A stretch of DNA of 22,364 nt, taken from positions 1 through 22,364 of the forward strand of contig CALBHX010000005.1 in NCBI GenBank assembly GCA_937892925.1, given 5' to 3'. A model generated the notes under the pieces. That model did no database searches. It was not told the DNA's origin and saw nothing but the letters and a program-made list of their open reading frames with translations. The first letter of the stretch is position 1. Every line of letters begins with the position of its first letter. The position numbers and the translations under genes are program-made. Shown here piece by piece: positions 8,801-16,538 of the stretch. This DNA comes from an uncultured Lentisphaeraceae bacterium (GTDB lineage: Bacteria; Verrucomicrobiota; Kiritimatiellia; RFP12; DVOR01).

Positions 8801-8923
8801 GCCCGGCAGATGCGGGATTACCGAACTGCGCTCATGCACCTGACAGGGTTCCCCGAAGCGGCAATCCGAATGGTGCTGCTCTTTACACGAAGCGGACGCG
8901 TGGTGGAGGTGCCTGATGCGTGA
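5855..8923 (+). CDS. UvrD/RecB-like helicase-nuclease (AddA-like)
   Basis: 1022 residues. It is a superfamily 1A DNA helicase fused to a RecB-family nuclease, presumably for double-strand-end processing. Visible motifs: Walker A AGSGKT (19-24); motif Ia-like ALTFTRAATREI; Walker B DEFQDT (386-391); GDVKQSIYGWRGG (418-430); TIHHSKGLTFD (704-714); VAITRAR (776-782). The C-terminal nuclease has GQFD (951-954), DFKTS (969-973) and QMRDY (985-989), so the catalytic Asp, Asp-x-Lys and QxxxY motifs are intact. AddA proteins are usually about 1200 residues, so this one is short. No AddB partner is in the window. It starts 7 bases after der and overlaps the pseudouridine synthase by 8 bases, so expression is probably coupled. 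I give no symbol because the AddA/RecB/orphan assignment needs the partner. Confidence 0.9.
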   Translation: METPAAHSSIRSGFLRASAGSGKTYALATRFCQLLMARERPESICALTFTRAATREIFSKVIARLLDTKDVLKTPPGGLSREEALDRVLEALPKLQIATIDAFTSRVARLFAYELGLNPDFSLYDDGGAEGKTVLREVVWRAMRITRRRSAMALLRQFNIQTAGMSPSQSLLQRLQGVIETYGALMEAHPQGWGDLSALGEDLPACLDDRLGTWQELNALPERMAGKGTPSETTLEKFHALLTDYRPDLESAAALKAQPGFSTVLQKLNDMAEAGYFAARKNAPKTSLPLDRAAVQSALALREDVLARDLEQTAKETRALAQAVRALNGASAAFIRETGRMSFTQLTNALAQALGNGMGLTLSPTDSDRLYVSYRLDTAIRHLMIDEFQDTSKAQWQVLSGLAHELAENPERTFFYVGDVKQSIYGWRGGDATLFGDFTRVPKVEEFAELAESHRSCPAVIRLVNQALSFPKAALETCEPWQRPILQTWRTEWQRGKHRAHNQKAPGYAAMMTLPGDQQRAWMEVLADVIAARWRMLKDKHLSMAVLAAQNKIFQGTAEEPGLLEMLRARNVACAMDGRRRIGETPFGQLITAMLHWLADPRATLWGEVARQLGMVSGSDRAILGAWNRILAAKGYAAWLDELFGAKTPMRKRLSNYDVEVFEAVREVLMKADAEVMDPAEAAEAVRQCEVPCQADANMLSLMTIHHSKGLTFDVVFTILSGGLLNEASVLYETGADWVLERPCFRQTYDRVAALREAQVSRQTTRFRDDLCGIYVAITRARSEQLVFVPEKESSLWSKRGGIIFPQLANAEDTAETVWGPDGTDVAYATGDAQWWQGVQARQQQETPTEATASWQIAAEEPAVEVEIPSDRAQEMSVAEWFEAAEPKRPQARQFGISEHLRLADVAWSDTPPRGLFPEVFRKPDEPCELWRERTFCVCLSETKPLRYIAGQFDRVHLFPQSKRAVIYDFKTSREAALTPAYARQMRDYRTALMHLTGFPEAAIRMVLLFTRSGRVVEVPDA

Positions 8924-9866
8924 ATGGGTAACAGTGCCAACGGCGGCGGGAATGCGTGCGGATGCCTGGCTAAGTGAACAGCTGCCGGAAGCCTCGCGAA
9001 CACAGGTTCGGGATTTGCTGGCAGAGGGAGCACTCTTACGAAATGGGCGCCCATGCCGAAAAGGGGAGCGTATCGTGCCTGCCGCACGCTATGTTCTGCT
9101 GCACGAACCGAAACCCGTTGCTCTGGCGCCGAATGCCGCATTGCCACTGAATGTGATTTACACGGATGATGCACTCATTGCCGTATCTAAACCGGCGGGT
9201 ATGAATTGCCAGCCAAATGCGCCAACCGAACAGGACACACTGGCCAACGCGTTGTTGGTTCAATGGCCGGAGCTTTCTGGGATTGGAGATGGACCGCTGA
9301 CGTGCGGAATTTTACACCGAATCGACCGCGACACTTCGGGGTTGGTGTTAGCAGCACGAACACAGCAGGTTTACTCGGCCATGCGGAAACAGTTTTCTGC
9401 GCACACAATTGAGAAACATTATTGGGCTCTGGCGGAAGGAAATATCCACACACCGGGGCGGCTGGAACACTGGTTGGCGCATAATCCGCGCTGCCCGGGG
9501 CGCATGATTGACGCCTCTCAATGGCAAAACATTAAACGCCCCATGCGAGCCGAAACAGCATTCCGTCCCACTCAGACGGTTCGTATAGCAGGGCGCGTTT
9601 TTACCCTTTTGGATGTTTCCATTCGAACAGGGGTAACCCATCAAATCCGTGCTCAGCTCTCCCTCGCGGGAATGCCGATTTTGGGCGATCGGCGTTATGG
9701 CGGATTTTTGCCTGCGGGGTTTGAACGGCATTTTCTGCACGCAGCCTCCATCGTGTTCACCCACCCAAAAACAGGGCAGGCATGCTCTTTGAAGGCGCCT
9801 CTGACACCTGAGCTGGAAGCCTTACTCAATGCGTATGGCGCAAGAAAGGGAACCACACTATGTTGA
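8916..9866 (+). CDS. RluA/RluD-family RNA pseudouridine synthase
   Basis: 316 residues. It isomerises uridine to pseudouridine in RNA, most likely 23S rRNA if RluD-like, though the target site cannot be read from sequence. The N-terminal 60 residues look like an S4 RNA-binding domain (RTQVRDLLAEGALLRNGRPCRKGERI). The catalytic domain has VIYTDDALIAVSKPAGMNC, then HRIDRDTSGLVL with the catalytic Asp at residue 137, then TGVTHQIRAQLSLAGMPILGDRRYGG. The ATG at 8916 lies inside the end of the helicase gene (ATGCGTGA overlap) and is preceded by GGAGGT at good spacing. Its own stop overlaps the comM start by 7 bases. Length and motifs are complete. Confidence 0.93.
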   Translation: MREWVTVPTAAGMRADAWLSEQLPEASRTQVRDLLAEGALLRNGRPCRKGERIVPAARYVLLHEPKPVALAPNAALPLNVIYTDDALIAVSKPAGMNCQPNAPTEQDTLANALLVQWPELSGIGDGPLTCGILHRIDRDTSGLVLAARTQQVYSAMRKQFSAHTIEKHYWALAEGNIHTPGRLEHWLAHNPRCPGRMIDASQWQNIKRPMRAETAFRPTQTVRIAGRVFTLLDVSIRTGVTHQIRAQLSLAGMPILGDRRYGGFLPAGFERHFLHAASIVFTHPKTGQACSLKAPLTPELEALLNAYGARKGTTLC

Positions 9867-11383
9867 CCAAAGCGTATGCTGCGGCGGTATGGGGAATCGG
9901 CGCGGAACCCGTCGAAATTGAAGTGCACACCGTGCCCAGTGAAGACCCCCGCGTACGTGTGGTAGGGCTGCCGGATACAGCCGTAAAAGAAAGTGTCGAC
10001 CGTGTCCGCGCGGCGCTCCGAAACACTTCATTCCGCCTGAAACCGCAATCCGTAACCATCAACTTGGCGCCTGCGGATTTACGCAAAGAAGGCCCCGTCT
10101 ATGATTTGCCGATTGCACTGGCTCTGCTGGCGGCCTCCGAGACCGTCAAAATGCCCCTGCTTGGTCAGGTTCCAGTGCTCGGAGAGCTTGCTTTAGGCGG
10201 AGAAGTCCGACGAATTCGCGGCGTGCTTCCAATTGTCATGACCTTGCAGCGGCGCGGATTCCATGCCATCATGGTACCCGAGGCAAACGCTGATGAAGCG
10301 GCACTGGTTGAGGGGATTGAAGTTTGGCCAGTGCAATCTCTGCGCCAGGCGGCAGGGATTCTCTCAGGCGCGCTTCAACCAGAGCCGCGTGCCGCCAGAG
10401 CCTGGCTGGGTGAAGGGGTAGAGACGCTTGAAGACTTTGCCGACGTCAAAGGGCAAGAGGCCGCACGGCGCGCCATTGAGGTTGCCGTTTCCGGAGGGCA
10501 CAATTTGCTCATGATTGGCTCTCCGGGGTCTGGGAAAACCATGTTGGCACGGCGCATTCCCTCCATTTTACCCCCTCTATCCGCGGCGGAAGCTCTGGAA
10601 GTTACAGCCATTCACTCCGTTGCTGGCACGCTGCGCGGAGATGTTATTTCAAGGCGGCCGTTCCGGTCACCCCATCACACGGTATCGGATGCCGGGTTGA
10701 TTGGCGGAGGTGCACACCCTACGCCAGGAGAAGTCTCCCTGGCACACCGAGGCGTCTTGTTTCTAGATGAATTACCGGAGTTTCATCGGCATGTGTTGGA
10801 AGTTTTGCGGCAGCCTCTAGAAGATGGTTCCGTGACGATTGCCCGCACAGCAGGGACGCTGACCTTCCCGGCCGATTTCATGCTTGTGGCGGCCATGAAC
10901 CCCTGCCCATGCGGATTTGCTGGCGACCCGAAGCGGTCATGCCGCTGTTCGGAGCCAACGATCCGGCGCTACCGTGCAAAAGTGTCAGGCCCGTTACTCG
11001 ATCGAATTGACCTGCACGTTGAAGTGCCGGCGGTGCCGTTTGACGCTCTGACCGAGCATCAGGCAGGGGAATCTTCCGCCGTCATTCGAGAGCGCGTCCT
11101 TCGCGTACGCGAACGGCAAGCCCGGCGATATCGCGAGCTGCCAGGCATCCGATGCAATGCCGATCTTCCTGCTGGGCTGCTCCAACAGTTCTGCCCCATG
11201 GAATCGGCCGCCGCGCTCATGCTGCGGGCTGCGATGGATGAACTGGCACTGACCGCCAGAGCCTATTCACGTATCTTAAGAGTGGCTCGTACCATTGCCG
11301 ATATGGATGCCAGCGACACGTTGACGCAAGCGCACCTTTTCGAAGCAATTCAATATCGTGCACTGGATCGTGCAGAATGGTAA
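9860..11383 (+). CDS. comM: YifB/ComM-type Mg-chelatase-like AAA+ ATPase
   Basis: 507 residues, full length for the family. ComM is a hexameric helicase that aids branch migration during natural transformation; orthologues occur in many non-competent bacteria and are then called YifB. The N-terminal ChlI domain shows VRVVGLPDTAVKESVDRVRAAL and NLAPADLRKEGPVYDLPIAL. The AAA+ core has Walker A GSPGSGKT (220-227), FRSPHHTVSDAGLIGGG and Walker B LFLDE (Asp303-Glu304). Then come AAMNPCPCG with a CRC cysteine pair and SGPLLDRIDLHVEV. The C-terminal Mg-chelatase domain ends with SARAYSRILRVARTIADMD-like sequence. A weak AAGGGA precedes the start. No other competence gene is in the window. The plus-strand GC skew is near zero here, between the G-rich and C-rich flanks. 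Confidence 0.95.
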   Translation: MLTKAYAAAVWGIGAEPVEIEVHTVPSEDPRVRVVGLPDTAVKESVDRVRAALRNTSFRLKPQSVTINLAPADLRKEGPVYDLPIALALLAASETVKMPLLGQVPVLGELALGGEVRRIRGVLPIVMTLQRRGFHAIMVPEANADEAALVEGIEVWPVQSLRQAAGILSGALQPEPRAARAWLGEGVETLEDFADVKGQEAARRAIEVAVSGGHNLLMIGSPGSGKTMLARRIPSILPPLSAAEALEVTAIHSVAGTLRGDVISRRPFRSPHHTVSDAGLIGGGAHPTPGEVSLAHRGVLFLDELPEFHRHVLEVLRQPLEDGSVTIARTAGTLTFPADFMLVAAMNPCPCGFAGDPKRSCRCSEPTIRRYRAKVSGPLLDRIDLHVEVPAVPFDALTEHQAGESSAVIRERVLRVRERQARRYRELPGIRCNADLPAGLLQQFCPMESAAALMLRAAMDELALTARAYSRILRVARTIADMDASDTLTQAHLFEAIQYRALDRAEW

Positions 11384-11409
11384 AGCCGCAGACTGAACCT
11401 TCCGCAATC

Positions 11410-11418
11410 TGTTATAAT
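11410..11418 (+). promoter_or_regulatory. Extended -10 promoter directly before the TPR gene
   Basis: TGTTATAAT: a consensus TATAAT at 11413-11418 with TG at the extended -10 position. No good -35 is present. The predicted transcription start falls at or within a base or two of the ATG at 11425, so mRNA from here would have almost no leader. The same nine bases occur before the MATE gene on the minus strand. Confidence 0.6.
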
Positions 11419-11424
11419 AGAGGC

Positions 11425-12447
11425 ATGACTTTTCGGACACTTTTCTTTGGGCTTGGGATTTTGTGCACGGCTCTGGCCGGAGCACAATATCAGGATTATT
11501 CACGCATGGGCAAGACGCCAGCGGAGCTTCAGTTTATCGAAGACCCCATGGCTATTGAGGTCAAAGAACCTTCCTGGTTTTGGCATAACCCGAAAAAAAA
11601 TACCCCCGCCGAACAATTGGCATATGCCGCCGAATTGGAACACGATGGGCAACGAGACAAGGCCATCGAAGCCTATGACGACCTTGTGCACGAGTGGCAT
11701 GCCACTCCGGAAGCGCTGACTGCTCAATTGGCCATCGCACGACTGGAATCTGCCGCCGGGCACGCCCGTGCCGCCTTCGATGCAGACGTTTATCTACTGG
11801 CCTATTTCGCCGGACGCTTTGAATTGGAACCCATTTTGGAAGACGCAACTGCTCAGGCGGATCTCATGGTTGCCCGGGAAGCTAATCGCACCCTTCATTT
11901 CCAAGCTGGGAGCGGATTGCGGCGAAACTACGAAAAAATTATTCATTTTGCCCCCCGGTGGCGGAAAGTGCCCGAGCTGCTCCTAAAAATCGCCGCTCTC
12001 TACGCCCAAGACGGCGAGTACGCCAGTGCCATCACAGTCTGCGACCGAATCCTAGCCGATTGGCCCACTTATGAAAAACTAGACGACGTCGTTTATGCTT
12101 ATTGTGATGCCTGCCGCAAACAAGCAGACAAGTGGCGAAACGATACTGGGCGCCTTCGGCATTTGGAACGGTTGTTGGCCGGCGCACAAACCTTCCGCCC
12201 AGGGCATCCGGATTCCGCACGCTTTGCCCGCTGGCAGCAGGAAGTTTATTTACTCCGCCGCAACCGCTCTTACGCTAAGGCGACATTTTACGACAATCCT
12301 AAAGCTTATTCTGTTGAGGCTGCCCTGCTAGCCTACCAAACATTCCTGCGCGAATTTCCAGATGCACCGGAAGCCGAGCGTGTACGCGCTCGATTGGCGG
12401 AACTTTCCTTGGCACAAAAGCAAGCCCCTCAGGGAGAGACTAAATGA
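11425..12447 (+). CDS. Secreted TPR protein, BamD-like
   Basis: 340 residues. The N-terminus MTFRTLFFGLGILCTALAGA is a typical signal peptide with probable cleavage after AGA; there is no lipobox, so the mature protein is likely soluble in the periplasm. The body is helical with TPR-like units such as YAAELEHDGQRDKAIEAYDDL, LLKIAALYAQDGEYASAITVCDRIL and LLAYQTFLREFPDAPEAERVRARLAEL; the last is the repeat pattern seen in BamD/YfiO and other envelope TPR proteins. The TATAAT lies 6 bases before the ATG, and AGAGG touches it too closely to be an ideal ribosome binding site. It overlaps the LptE-like gene by four bases (ATGA), so the two are probably coupled and act together at the outer membrane. 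A specific Bam role is inference. Confidence 0.75.
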   Translation: MTFRTLFFGLGILCTALAGAQYQDYSRMGKTPAELQFIEDPMAIEVKEPSWFWHNPKKNTPAEQLAYAAELEHDGQRDKAIEAYDDLVHEWHATPEALTAQLAIARLESAAGHARAAFDADVYLLAYFAGRFELEPILEDATAQADLMVAREANRTLHFQAGSGLRRNYEKIIHFAPRWRKVPELLLKIAALYAQDGEYASAITVCDRILADWPTYEKLDDVVYAYCDACRKQADKWRNDTGRLRHLERLLAGAQTFRPGHPDSARFARWQQEVYLLRRNRSYAKATFYDNPKAYSVEAALLAYQTFLREFPDAPEAERVRARLAELSLAQKQAPQGETK

Positions 12448-12989
12448 CTCGATTCATAAAACGGATTTGCCCCGTTTTAGGCGTACTGACTCTGTTAGGA
12501 AGTGCCGGATGCCTGGGGTATCGAAGCGGAGCCAATATCCCCAATAACCTGCGAAGCATTCACGTCCCCGCCTTTGAAAATCAGACCGCCTACCCCATGG
12601 TTGGAGCCGTGGCGGCACAACAGTTTTTGGATGCCCTGATCGAAGACGGAACCTTCCGGCCAGGCTCCTACGATCAGGCTCGCCTGCGTGTACAGGCCAT
12701 CGTGGAATCCCTGGATTCCAAAGCCGTTCGTTATGACCGAAACCACGCCATTGTACCGGAAGAATACCGTCTGACCCTTACCGTAAAGCTCTATCTTTTT
12801 GACCGCGTCTCAGGAGAAACCCTGATCAACGGCAAGCGGTTTGCCGCATCTGACGCCGTCTTGACCCGTGGCGACTTCCAAACCGGGACGACCGATGCCA
12901 TTCCACGGCTGGCTCACACGTTAGCCCAACGCCTGGTGGAAGCTGTAATCACCGCTGCCGACAGAGCTTCCCGCCCCACACAGCCCTGA
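12444..12989 (+). CDS. LptE-like LPS-assembly lipoprotein
   Basis: 181 residues. The signal peptide ends in the lipobox LGSAGC (lipidated Cys at 23), consistent with an outer-membrane lipoprotein. After it come YRSGANIPNNLRSIHVPAFENQT, then QQFLDALIEDGTFRP, EEYRLTLTVKLYLFDRVSGE and a C-terminal helix. This is the layout of the LptE/RlpB family, which plugs and helps assemble the LptD translocon that puts LPS on the cell surface. GGAGAG precedes the ATG. It overlaps the TPR gene by four bases. No lptD is in the window. The family is poorly conserved in sequence, so the fold assignment is stronger than the exact partner. Confidence 0.8.
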   Translation: MTRFIKRICPVLGVLTLLGSAGCLGYRSGANIPNNLRSIHVPAFENQTAYPMVGAVAAQQFLDALIEDGTFRPGSYDQARLRVQAIVESLDSKAVRYDRNHAIVPEEYRLTLTVKLYLFDRVSGETLINGKRFAASDAVLTRGDFQTGTTDAIPRLAHTLAQRLVEAVITAADRASRPTQP

Positions 12990-12997
12990 CAACCCCG

Positions 12998-13034
12998 TTC
13001 TTCTACACATTCTGACGCGTGCCGTATAGAAGAA
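12998..13034 (+). other. Hairpin in the leader of the ABC exporter gene
   Basis: TTCTTCTA (12998-13005) pairs perfectly with TAGAAGAA (13027-13034) across a 21-base loop. No T run follows, so it is not a standard terminator. It lies in the 85-base gap before the ABC gene and could be a regulatory or processing structure. Confidence 0.35.
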
Positions 13035-13074
13035 TCTTATGCGGTGCCGTTGTGTTTCTTGAATTGAGTACACC

Positions 13075-14877
13075 ATGCAAGCATCTGCCGGTCAGCCCCC
13101 CATCAATGCCTCTCAAACTTCCCCAACCACCCTGTGCGGACGCCTGAAAACGCTATGGCAGGGGCTTCAAACGCTCGGTGGATACTATCGCGCCCAACGG
13201 CGGTTACTCGTTCTAGATTTAACAGCAATCGTTCTCCACGCCGGCGTACAAATCGCCATTCCATTCACTGCGCTGCGTGTCTTTCAGGAATATTTGCCTG
13301 CTGGCAACCTGCGGGCAACCGCATGGGCAGCGCTCGTGTTTACGGGCTTGGTTATCTTGGCCGCAGGCCTGGAGTGGTGTTATATTCTCTTCGGCCACTG
13401 GCTTGGCATCCGCGTTGAAGCCGCTATGCGCAACGCCTTCTTCGACCACATCCAAAAGCTCCCCTTCGCCTTCTTCGACCGAACCAAAACCGGTGAAGTG
13501 CTTAGCCGTATCACCTCCGACCTCATGCTCGTAGGCGAAACCGCCCATCACCTCCTGGAAGATCTCGCCGAAGTAACCCTCGTCTTAACCGGTGCTTTTG
13601 CGATCATGTTCTGGATCAACCCCACGTTAGCCACATTCACCCTTATTCCCGTGCCTTTCATCCTCCTCTTCGCCGGATGCTTCCAGAAAAAAATCCACCG
13701 CGTCTGGCGTGAAAATCGGGGGCAAGTCTCCACTCTGGCCGCCCACGTGGAGAATGTGGTGCAAGGTATTCGCGAAATCAAAAGCTTTACACACGAACGC
13801 CGCGAACGCAACCTCTTCCGCCGCGTTAACTCCCGTTTCCGCCGTTCATTCGAAAAGGTCTACATCCTCTACGCTCCGCTTTTTGCTGGCACCCAAATGC
13901 TGCTAGAAGGGTACTCGCTCATGTATATTGCCCTTGGAGCCTGGATGGTGGTCAATCACGATGCCACCCTGCCGCAAGTCTTCGCCTTCTTCATGTATTC
14001 CCGATATGTCACCACGCCCATGCGCCGTATTGTCAACGGGTTGGATATGTATCAACAAGGATTGGTTGGCTATTGCCGTTTCCGCGAATTCCTTGCCCAA
14101 CCCGTTGAACAAGACGTTGCCTCCGCAGAACCGCTTACCGATATCCACGGCGAACTGTGCTTGAAACACCTGCGCTTCATCTACCCGAATACCGAGCGTG
14201 AAGTCCTCCACATCCCCGCTCTAACCATTCCTGCCGGAAGCACGTGCGCTCTCGTCGGCCCAAGCGGCGCAGGTAAAAGCACCCTCGCCGCGCTTATTCC
14301 GCGGTTTTACGAACCCACTGCTGGGCAAATTCTCCTAGATGGCCGCGACACCGCCACCCTCTCCAAGCAAGCCCTGCGCGCCGTCATCGGCATCGTTGCC
14401 CAGCGACCCTTCCTGTTCGATGGTTCCATCCGCGACAACCTCCTCCTTGGCCGCCCCAACGCGGATGACACCGACCTCTATGCCGCCCTCACGCAAGCCA
14501 ACCTCGCCGATTTTGTCCGCGAACTTCCAAAAGGTCTGTCCACCCCCGTAGGCGAGCACGGCATCATGCTCTCCGGCGGGCAGGCTCAACGCATCGCCAT
14601 CGCCCGCGTCTTTCTCAAGAATCCGCCTATTCTCATTTTAGACGAGGCCACCTCCGCGCTCGACACCTTCGCTGAAGCAGCCGTTCAAGAAGCGCTCGCC
14701 CGTCTCTCCCACGGCCGAACCACGCTCATCATTGCTCACCGCCTAACCACCATTCGGCATGCCACACAAATCTGTTATCTGGAAGCCGGCCGTATCATTG
14801 AGCAAGGCACGCATGCTTCACTTCTCGCGCAAAATGGAAAGTACGCCGCGCTTCTTCGCGCAGCCGGGATGCTCTAG
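13075..14877 (+). CDS. MsbA-like ABC transporter (fused permease and ATPase)
   Basis: 600 residues. The N-terminal half is a type IV exporter transmembrane domain with about six helices. It includes the coupling-region motif FFDRTKTGEVLSRITSD and the conserved VQGIREIKSFTHE stretch. The ATPase has Walker A GPSGAGKS (395-402), signature LSGGQ (499-503), Walker B LILDEATSALD (Asp near 523) and the switch His at 555 (IAHRLTT). It is a half-transporter that should work as a homodimer in the inner membrane. MsbA (lipid A flippase) is a reasonable guess because the LptE-like gene is directly upstream, but multidrug or peptide exporters look the same. No good ribosome binding site is visible. Codons are strongly C-ending, unlike the G-rich der-rluA genes on the same strand. 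Confidence 0.92.
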   Translation: MQASAGQPPINASQTSPTTLCGRLKTLWQGLQTLGGYYRAQRRLLVLDLTAIVLHAGVQIAIPFTALRVFQEYLPAGNLRATAWAALVFTGLVILAAGLEWCYILFGHWLGIRVEAAMRNAFFDHIQKLPFAFFDRTKTGEVLSRITSDLMLVGETAHHLLEDLAEVTLVLTGAFAIMFWINPTLATFTLIPVPFILLFAGCFQKKIHRVWRENRGQVSTLAAHVENVVQGIREIKSFTHERRERNLFRRVNSRFRRSFEKVYILYAPLFAGTQMLLEGYSLMYIALGAWMVVNHDATLPQVFAFFMYSRYVTTPMRRIVNGLDMYQQGLVGYCRFREFLAQPVEQDVASAEPLTDIHGELCLKHLRFIYPNTEREVLHIPALTIPAGSTCALVGPSGAGKSTLAALIPRFYEPTAGQILLDGRDTATLSKQALRAVIGIVAQRPFLFDGSIRDNLLLGRPNADDTDLYAALTQANLADFVRELPKGLSTPVGEHGIMLSGGQAQRIAIARVFLKNPPILILDEATSALDTFAEAAVQEALARLSHGRTTLIIAHRLTTIRHATQICYLEAGRIIEQGTHASLLAQNGKYAALLRAAGML

Positions 14878-14909
14878 TTTCAATCTCTTCGGATAAACCG
14901 TAGCCATAT

Positions 14910-16259
14910 CTAAATCAACCGGATCGCCTTCCACTTTCCGCGAAGAAAGCGAAAGCTCAGCCCACATCCGGCAAGAATCACATAGCCCAGCATAGTAAGC
15001 CAGAGCGTTACAATACTAAATCCCGCCGCATAAAACCCAAACAAAGCGGGCATCCAAAGGAACAACGCCGACCCCGCAACCCAACACATGACAAACCGCG
15101 TATCCCCAGCACCTTTCAAAGCTCCACCCAACACAATATTCATCGTATCAAAAAACGCCCACGCCAAAAAAATCGTCATCAATTTCCGCCCCAACGCTAA
15201 ATACGCCGCATAGCTGAACGGCGCCTCGTTCGGGAAAAAAAGTCGAAGCACCGGCTCATGAAAACACGCCAGCACGCCCGCACACAGTAGAATATAACCC
15301 CATCCCAATAGTAAACAATTTCTTCCCGCCCGGGCAGCCCCGTCAGGATCTTCATTCCCCATCCGCTGACCAGTCAGAATCGTCCCAGCCATGCCCACTC
15401 CCATCAATGGAGCAAAAATCAAATGATTGATTGAAAAAGCAATATTACTCGCCGAAAAACTCAGCGCATCCATTCGCCCCGTTACAAAGACAAATACCGT
15501 AAACGTGCTCACGTCCAGCAGCACATGCCCCCCACTCGGCAGCCCAAATCGGGCAATTCTCAACACCGCCTCCTGTTTCCAGGCAAACGCCACGCGACGC
15601 CGGCGCGGTGTAGACAGATGGCGTTCCCGGAAAATTGCCACCGCCAAAATACCCAGCAGCAGATATTGCGACAATGCCGTGGCGATACCTGCCCCCGCAA
15701 TACCCATCTCCGGAATCGGCCCCCATCCCCATATAAACACGGGGTCTAACAACACATTTACACCATTTCCGATCAAATTCGCCGTCATCACCAGCCGTGT
15801 AAACCCCTGACCCGTGAAGAAGCCCGCTAACGCCGAAGCGAAGGGCAAAGCCAAATTCCCCATCACCAGCGTCAAATAATAGGCTCGTTCCTCTGCCACC
15901 ACTTCCGGCGCATGCCCAGCCCACGCAAAAAACCAATTTCCCAATGGAATTGTGGCCAACAACACCGGCACACACAGGACTGAAAGCCACACCCCCTGCC
16001 CCATCGCCCGTGCACAAGCCGCCCGTGAACCCGCCCCCGCATATTGCGCCACAAACGTACCTGAATACGCCACCACATTCTGCAAAAACGCAATGGCCAT
16101 GAACGCCATCAATCCTGCCGGAAGCGCGGCCTGAATGCTCACCGCACTGTACCGCGCCAAAAACAAACGGTCGGCAAACATCATCAAGGCATTTCCTGCC
16201 ATCGCCAACACTAGCGGCCAGGCCACGGAAATACACTCCGCAAACGAACCCTTTTTCAT
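14910..16259 (-). CDS. MATE-family efflux protein
   Basis: 449 residues with about twelve hydrophobic helices in two halves. The first half begins SVAWPLVLAMAGNALMMFADRLFLARYS and the family motif AGFFTGQGFTRLVMTANLIGNGVNVLLDP is clear. The second half has FGLPSGGHVLLDV, GVGMAGTILTGQRMG and VLGGALKGAGDTRF. MATE proteins export drugs or metabolites using a Na+ or H+ gradient; the substrate cannot be told. GAGGT sits 7 bases before the ATG. The gene converges on the ABC exporter with 32 bases between stops and no clear shared terminator. The minus (coding) strand is very G-rich, matching the leading-strand bias inferred for this half of the window. Confidence 0.94.
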   Translation of the reverse strand: MKKGSFAECISVAWPLVLAMAGNALMMFADRLFLARYSAVSIQAALPAGLMAFMAIAFLQNVVAYSGTFVAQYAGAGSRAACARAMGQGVWLSVLCVPVLLATIPLGNWFFAWAGHAPEVVAEERAYYLTLVMGNLALPFASALAGFFTGQGFTRLVMTANLIGNGVNVLLDPVFIWGWGPIPEMGIAGAGIATALSQYLLLGILAVAIFRERHLSTPRRRRVAFAWKQEAVLRIARFGLPSGGHVLLDVSTFTVFVFVTGRMDALSFSASNIAFSINHLIFAPLMGVGMAGTILTGQRMGNEDPDGAARAGRNCLLLGWGYILLCAGVLACFHEPVLRLFFPNEAPFSYAAYLALGRKLMTIFLAWAFFDTMNIVLGGALKGAGDTRFVMCWVAGSALFLWMPALFGFYAAGFSIVTLWLTMLGYVILAGCGLSFRFLRGKWKAIRLI

Positions 16260-16419
16260 GAAATTACCTCATGCGCAGTCCTATGCCACGCCTAATTCAG
16301 GGGCACAACCGCCCCAAAACCAAAAAAAGCAAACACCAGCCGTCTTGCCAGCCTCACTCCCACACAATCCACGATGCGGCATACAATTGATTCCGACTCA
16401 TTACGTGCATAGTTGGCAA

Positions 16420-16428
16420 ATTATAACA
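16420..16428 (-). promoter_or_regulatory. Extended -10 promoter for the MATE gene
   Basis: The minus strand reads TGTTATAAT (TATAAT at 16425-16420). It is the same nine bases as at 11410-11418. The leader to the MATE start would be about 155 bases. That leader holds a small GGGGC/GCCCC hairpin (16300-16315). Confidence 0.5.
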
Positions 16429-16456
16429 AAAACCTTGGCTGCCCATAAAGCCAGCC
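16428..16456 (-). terminator. Weak terminator candidate after the DUF362 gene
   Basis: On the minus strand GGCTG pairs with CAGCC (plus positions 16452-16456 and 16437-16441), then two G and five T. The T run merges into the MATE -10 region. The stem is only 5 bp, so this is tentative. Confidence 0.3.
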
Positions 16457-16538
16457 TCCTCAACAGACAGACAAAACACATCCCCCATCGCCCGCATTAA
16501 AACGGGTTCGGTCCTTGCTTAAAACGTTTATTCCTCTG

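Noticed and set aside
13037..13047. TTATGCGGTGC, similar to one Xer-binding arm of dif (8 of 11 bases)
   Set aside because: The other arm and centre do not match any dif consensus I know. I found no full dif site, although the GC skew suggests a terminus nearby.
16135..16500. Plus-strand frame opposite the MATE start and its leader
   Set aside because: Shadow of the MATE gene and its promoter region; composition reflects the C-rich plus strand.
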